This document shows positions 61,588-64,000 of a stretch of 64,000 nucleotides of DNA, in pieces. The notes beneath the pieces were generated by a model that saw nothing but the letters and a program-made list of their open reading frames with translations, searched no databases and was not told the origin of the DNA. The stretch comes from Halothermothrix sp. Lineage in GTDB: Bacteria; Bacillota; Halanaerobiia; DY22613. Each line of letters starts with the position of its first letter. Within the stretch, counting starts at the first letter, position 1. The DNA lies in contig JAENYK010000004.1 in assembly GCA_016841825.1 (NCBI GenBank), positions 124,001 to 188,000 on the forward strand. Direction: 5' to 3'. The translations under genes and the position numbers were made by a program.

Positions 61588-62853
61588 TCAATCTATACAC
61601 TTACTATCAACACCATACTGAATACAGTATGACATATCAGGCGCATTTACTGAACCTGTAACTGCAAAAGCTCTGGATCGACATCCGCCAGCACATTTCT
61701 CTTTCTCTGGACAATCATCATGAACCTCACAATCTACACCGCCAAATTTATCTATTAATTTTCCCCAAATTTCTAAAATACTAGATTCTCTAAGATTACC
61801 AACACATAATTCAGGGCTCTCCCGATAGGTTAAACTCGGGCAAAGATTAGCATTACCATTTGCGGTAACAAAAATAAAATTGTCTCCGACTCCACAATGA
61901 GTCTGTTGCGGAGCTTCAAAATCACCCATCTCTTTGACTAAACATCTTTTATTCTCACTGAAATGTAAGGAATTTACATAAGCAATCGTTTTGGCATATT
62001 TGTATTCGTCATAGTATTCTCTTCCCCGCCCAGCCGGAGTAATAACATCAGCAGTAAAATGTACACCCAGTTCATCCTGAATATAACTGACCATCTCATC
62101 TAAAGTATCAAAATTATGATCGCCGATGACCATGTTTAATTGAACAGTCAAACCTCTATCTCTCATAAGTTTTATGTTCTCTACAGTTTTCTGATGAGCA
62201 CCTTTGACACCTCTAAACTCATCCTGGATGTGTCCAATATGGGAGTCAAAACTCACATTGTACTGAGATACAGGTAAATCCCTCAATCTCTCTATCTTTT
62301 CCTCATCAAGCAGGGTAAGATTAGTAAAAATATTAACAATCATTCCTTTTTCACCCATATACTCAAGAATTTCATAAATATCATCCCGGACAAAAGGTTC
62401 ACCTCCGGTCAGGTCAAAATGCCAGATCCCCAGTTCATGTGCTTCATCAACCATTTTTTTGATCTCTTCTGTGGTCAGTTCATTCTCATCTGAGCCTTGC
62501 ATACCTGAAGAGGTATAACAATGTTTACATTTAAGGTTACATCTATGGGTCAATTCCAGAAAAATCTTCAATAGATGAGGTCTTGTCCGTAAATCTTTAA
62601 TATGATAAAGCCCACGCTTACTTTCATCTCCAACCAAAATCTGATTTTCCTGTAGATAGTTAACGAAACTTAAAAGATTAGAATTCAATCCCTGTAAATC
62701 TTCTTTTGAAAGTCCATTATCATGAATATACCTGATAATTTCAAAACTATCCCCATTCAAGTCAAATTTTTGCAAAGTCTTCCGATTCATTAAATAATAC
62801 TTTTCACCTCGATGAATACAGATATAATCCCGATTAAAAAATAGATTTTTCAT
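61588..62853 (-). CDS. Radical SAM/SPASM peptide maturase with N-terminal recognition-like domain
   Basis: The ATG at 62853 follows GGAGGGGAG; 421 residues. The first ~75 residues look like a PqqD-type winged-helix recognition domain (KYYLMNRKTLQKFDLNGDSF; SFVNYLQENQIL). The radical SAM core has LTHRCNLKCKHCYTS (~102), GGEPFVRDD (~143) and NVSFDS (~193). The SPASM region is complete: THCGVGDN, ANLCPS, LCVGN, then C-x5-C-x5-C-x3-C in VDCEVHDDCPEKEKCAGGC and a last SYC. It is the main candidate for binding the shared leader of the four peptides and modifying the cores. Product chemistry is unknown. Confidence 0.9.
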   Translation of the reverse strand: MKNLFFNRDYICIHRGEKYYLMNRKTLQKFDLNGDSFEIIRYIHDNGLSKEDLQGLNSNLLSFVNYLQENQILVGDESKRGLYHIKDLRTRPHLLKIFLELTHRCNLKCKHCYTSSGMQGSDENELTTEEIKKMVDEAHELGIWHFDLTGGEPFVRDDIYEILEYMGEKGMIVNIFTNLTLLDEEKIERLRDLPVSQYNVSFDSHIGHIQDEFRGVKGAHQKTVENIKLMRDRGLTVQLNMVIGDHNFDTLDEMVSYIQDELGVHFTADVITPAGRGREYYDEYKYAKTIAYVNSLHFSENKRCLVKEMGDFEAPQQTHCGVGDNFIFVTANGNANLCPSLTYRESPELCVGNLRESSILEIWGKLIDKFGGVDCEVHDDCPEKEKCAGGCRSRAFAVTGSVNAPDMSYCIQYGVDSKCID

Positions 62854-62927
62854 TAATACCTCTCCCCTCCTCAAAAATGGTTAAGGCAGAACAGCCAATA
62901 ATATTTCTCCTAACAATAATTATGTAA

Positions 62928-62963
62928 AAGCGGGTTAACAAGCCCAAACTCCTTAACCCGCTT
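62928..62963 (-). terminator. Intercistronic hairpin between precursor genes and enzymes (attenuator)
   Basis: AAGCGGGTTAA / TTAACCCGCTT, 11-bp perfect stem with a 14-nt loop and a short T-run on the minus strand, placed ~92 bp after the last peptide gene and 75 bp before the maturase start. It should end most transcripts and let a part read through, giving more peptide than enzyme, a usual arrangement in RiPP operons. Confidence 0.75.
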
Positions 62964-63055
62964 CTCCAATAGCCAATAACCTAACCTCAATCTGATAAAT
63001 AGTAAGTTGTCTCAGATGAGGCTTAAGCATCAAATATACATAGTTTAGGTGTTAC

Positions 63056-63157
63056 TTAATAATCAATACCCGGATATGAAATAATAGGTGCTATTATTGG
63101 CTCTTCGCTTATCTCTACAGCAGCAATAGTAGGATTTAAATCGTTAAAATTTAACAT
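63056..63157 (-). CDS. RiPP precursor peptide 4
   Basis: 33 residues, ATG at 63157 after AGAGGTGGTG. It begins MLNFNDLNPTIA like its three paralogues and ends in SYPGIDY. The centre is rich in Ile, Pro and Glu (EEPIIAPII). No cysteine, tryptophan or double-glycine cleavage site. It departs most from the others in the core, lacking the P-x-S-L element, so its product may differ. Too short for usual gene finders, but the shared leader, own ribosome site and position in the operon support it. Confidence 0.85.
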   Translation of the reverse strand: MLNFNDLNPTIAAVEISEEPIIAPIISYPGIDY

Positions 63158-63203
63158 CTAAATCACCACCTCTTGATTGTTTTAAAGCTTTCTAAACTCC
63201 CTA

Positions 63204-63311
63204 TTAGTCGAGAATGTCATAAGCTGGAAGGGATGGAGTTGGACCGATAGGCTTAATAAAACCAATCTCGATAGCTGTGATAGTAGGATTCAAATCAGTG
63301 AAATTCAACAT
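63204..63311 (-). CDS. RiPP precursor peptide 3
   Basis: 35 residues, ATG at 63311 after AAAGGAGGTGA. Leader MLNFTDLNPTI; core with KPIGPTPSL and AYDILD end. It aligns along its whole length with peptide 2 (63436-63543): IGF, PIGPT, SL and AYD are shared in place. Both have exactly 35 residues, pointing to recent duplication under selection. Confidence 0.88.
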   Translation of the reverse strand: MLNFTDLNPTITAIEIGFIKPIGPTPSLPAYDILD

Positions 63312-63435
63312 AGAGTTCACCTCCTTTGCAACTAACAACATAAATACATCTCAAATGAGAAGTTAGTCAAAGATACCAACCAACTTCATCTTATGGAGTA
63401 TATTCTACAAAATGTAAACTATAGTGTAAAAAAAA

Positions 63436-63543
63436 TTATTTCATAGTATCGTAAGCATACAGTGAAGATGTTGGGCCAATTGGTGGCTCAAAACCGATAT
63501 AACTAACAGCAATAGTAGGATTTAAATCATTAAATTTTAACAT
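63436..63543 (-). CDS. RiPP precursor peptide 2
   Basis: 35 residues, ATG at 63543 after AAAAGGAGGTGACC. Leader MLKFNDLNPTI; core EPPIGPTSSL and AYDTMK end. Two tyrosines in the last seven residues (LYAYD) are candidates for side-chain modification. No cysteine. The 124-bp gap to peptide 3 holds no further frame of this family. Confidence 0.88.
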   Translation of the reverse strand: MLKFNDLNPTIAVSYIGFEPPIGPTSSLYAYDTMK

Positions 63544-63601
63544 TCTGGTCACCTCCTTTTACAATATTGACACAGATACTTCCGAACAACAATTCCTGAA
63601 A

Positions 63602-63712
63602 TTAGTAAGGCATTGGCAGATCTGGAGCGACTAAAGAAGAAACTGGCTCGATAGGCTTAATAATAGGATCAATCACAATAGGAGCAATAATTGGATTTAA
63701 ATCGTTAAACAT
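63602..63712 (-). CDS. RiPP precursor peptide 1
   Basis: 36 residues, ATG at 63712 after GGGAGGTG (an in-frame ATG at 63727 overlaps the ribosome site and is less likely). Leader MFNDLNPII is two residues shorter at the start than its paralogues. The core alternates Ile-Pro units (APIVIDPIIKPIEP) and shares the SSL and AxD elements with peptide 2. First gene after the promoter, so probably the most strongly expressed. Confidence 0.87.
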   Translation of the reverse strand: MFNDLNPIIAPIVIDPIIKPIEPVSSLVAPDLPMPY

Positions 63713-63743
63713 AATTTCACCTCCCATCCTAATATTTGCCTCT

Positions 63744-63772
63744 ATTATAACCCATATTGTATATTTTGTCAA
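63744..63772 (-). promoter_or_regulatory. Consensus promoter of the RiPP operon
   Basis: Perfect TTGACA (63772-63767) and perfect TATAAT (63749-63744) on the minus strand with the ideal 17-bp spacer, 32 bp before the first peptide gene. This predicts strong, possibly constitutive expression. Confidence 0.85.
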
Positions 63773-64000
63773 TTTATATACATTTTAATTTTTATGCCAC
63801 ATCTAATTAAATCAATCAGAAATAATCAAAAATACTATAAAAAAACCTAAAAAGTGTGCATCATGCTAGTATAAAAAGAGCCTTTCGCCTTGCACATAAA
63901 CTTTAGCTAGCCAGACGACAAGCCATAAAAAACTTATTTTTTATAAGTAAAAATATATATTTATAATAAAAAACTATAAAATATTCTAAACTAGTATAGT
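63773..64000. other. AT-rich end of the window, no gene seen
   Basis: Very AT-rich sequence with a short inverted repeat near 63930-63950 (ACTTA...TAAGT). No frame of the peptide family and no other gene can be supported here. Confidence 0.4.

Noticed and set aside
29929-63015. The 14-base string GTAAGTTGTCTCAG occurs upstream of the NRPS start (29929) and in the RiPP operon (63002)
   Set aside because: In 64 kb of AT-rich DNA several 14-base chance repeats are expected, and the position in the RiPP case is after the precursor genes, not at a promoter.
63056-63712. Sactipeptide or ranthipeptide assignment for the precursor peptides
   Set aside because: None of the four peptides contains a cysteine, so sulfur-to-carbon thioether links cannot form.
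63056-63712. Splicease-type tyramine excision
   Set aside because: The X-Y-G motif needed is absent; the tyrosines are followed by Pro, Ile, Asp or Ala.

Overview
The window looks like chromosome from a low-GC, spore-forming anaerobe-type Firmicute (Clostridia or Halanaerobiia level; genus not determinable). The spore signature is a sleB-ypeB pair. The AT-rich intergenic DNA, strong AGGAGG ribosome sites, frequent TTG/GTG starts, an archaeal-type pyruvoyl arginine decarboxylase and an NhaC antiporter fit that group. No rRNA, tRNA, CRISPR array or insertion sequence was found.

Region 1 (1-30150, minus strand) is one very long biosynthetic operon that starts near 30130 and runs off the left edge. 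It encodes a PKS-NRPS assembly line of the yersiniabactin/pyochelin/micacocidin kind: KS-AT-DH-KR-ACP-ACP fused to two cysteine modules, a free A-MT-PCP protein, a TubC-Cy-A-MT-PCP-TE terminal protein and a free TubC-Cy protein. All four adenylation domains carry the same cysteine-type pocket (read as DLYNLSLIWK or DLFNLSLIWK), and four heterocyclization domains are present, so up to four thiazoline-type rings are predicted. No salicylate synthase or aryl-activating enzyme is visible; the KS-AT-DH-KR-ACP front end has the layout of 6-methylsalicylate-type iterative synthases and may build the aryl cap. Tailoring genes are a PchG-like imine reductase, a degenerate second one fused to more sequence, a saccharopine-dehydrogenase-like protein, a type II thioesterase, and a MoaD-like sulfur carrier with its ThiF-like activating enzyme, which suggests an extra sulfur transfer step. 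Palindromes at the promoter suggest metal-dependent repression.

Region 2 (30500-62000) is ordinary chromosome: a NifU-type scaffold, a membrane redoxin, small hydrolases, MnmM, an orphan Cas6, a polyamine cluster (arginine to agmatine to putrescine to spermidine), sleB-ypeB, a sulfur/selenium carrier group including an 80-residue gene that seems to start at ATT, an IscR-like Rrf2 regulator, pyroglutamyl peptidase, QueG, a two-part permease, a class I isoprenoid-synthase-fold protein, an ABC exporter, a PAP2 phosphatase, NhaC and an MFS carrier.

Region 3 (59677-63772, minus strand) is a compact ribosomal-peptide (RiPP) locus that I do not recognise. A consensus promoter drives four consecutive 33-36 residue peptides sharing an F-N/T-D-L-N-P start and proline/isoleucine-rich ends without cysteine. 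They are followed by an intrinsic hairpin, a radical SAM/SPASM enzyme with an N-terminal recognition-like domain, a SPASM-like partner that lacks the radical SAM cysteine triad, and a second radical SAM enzyme. This is the strongest candidate for an undescribed system.
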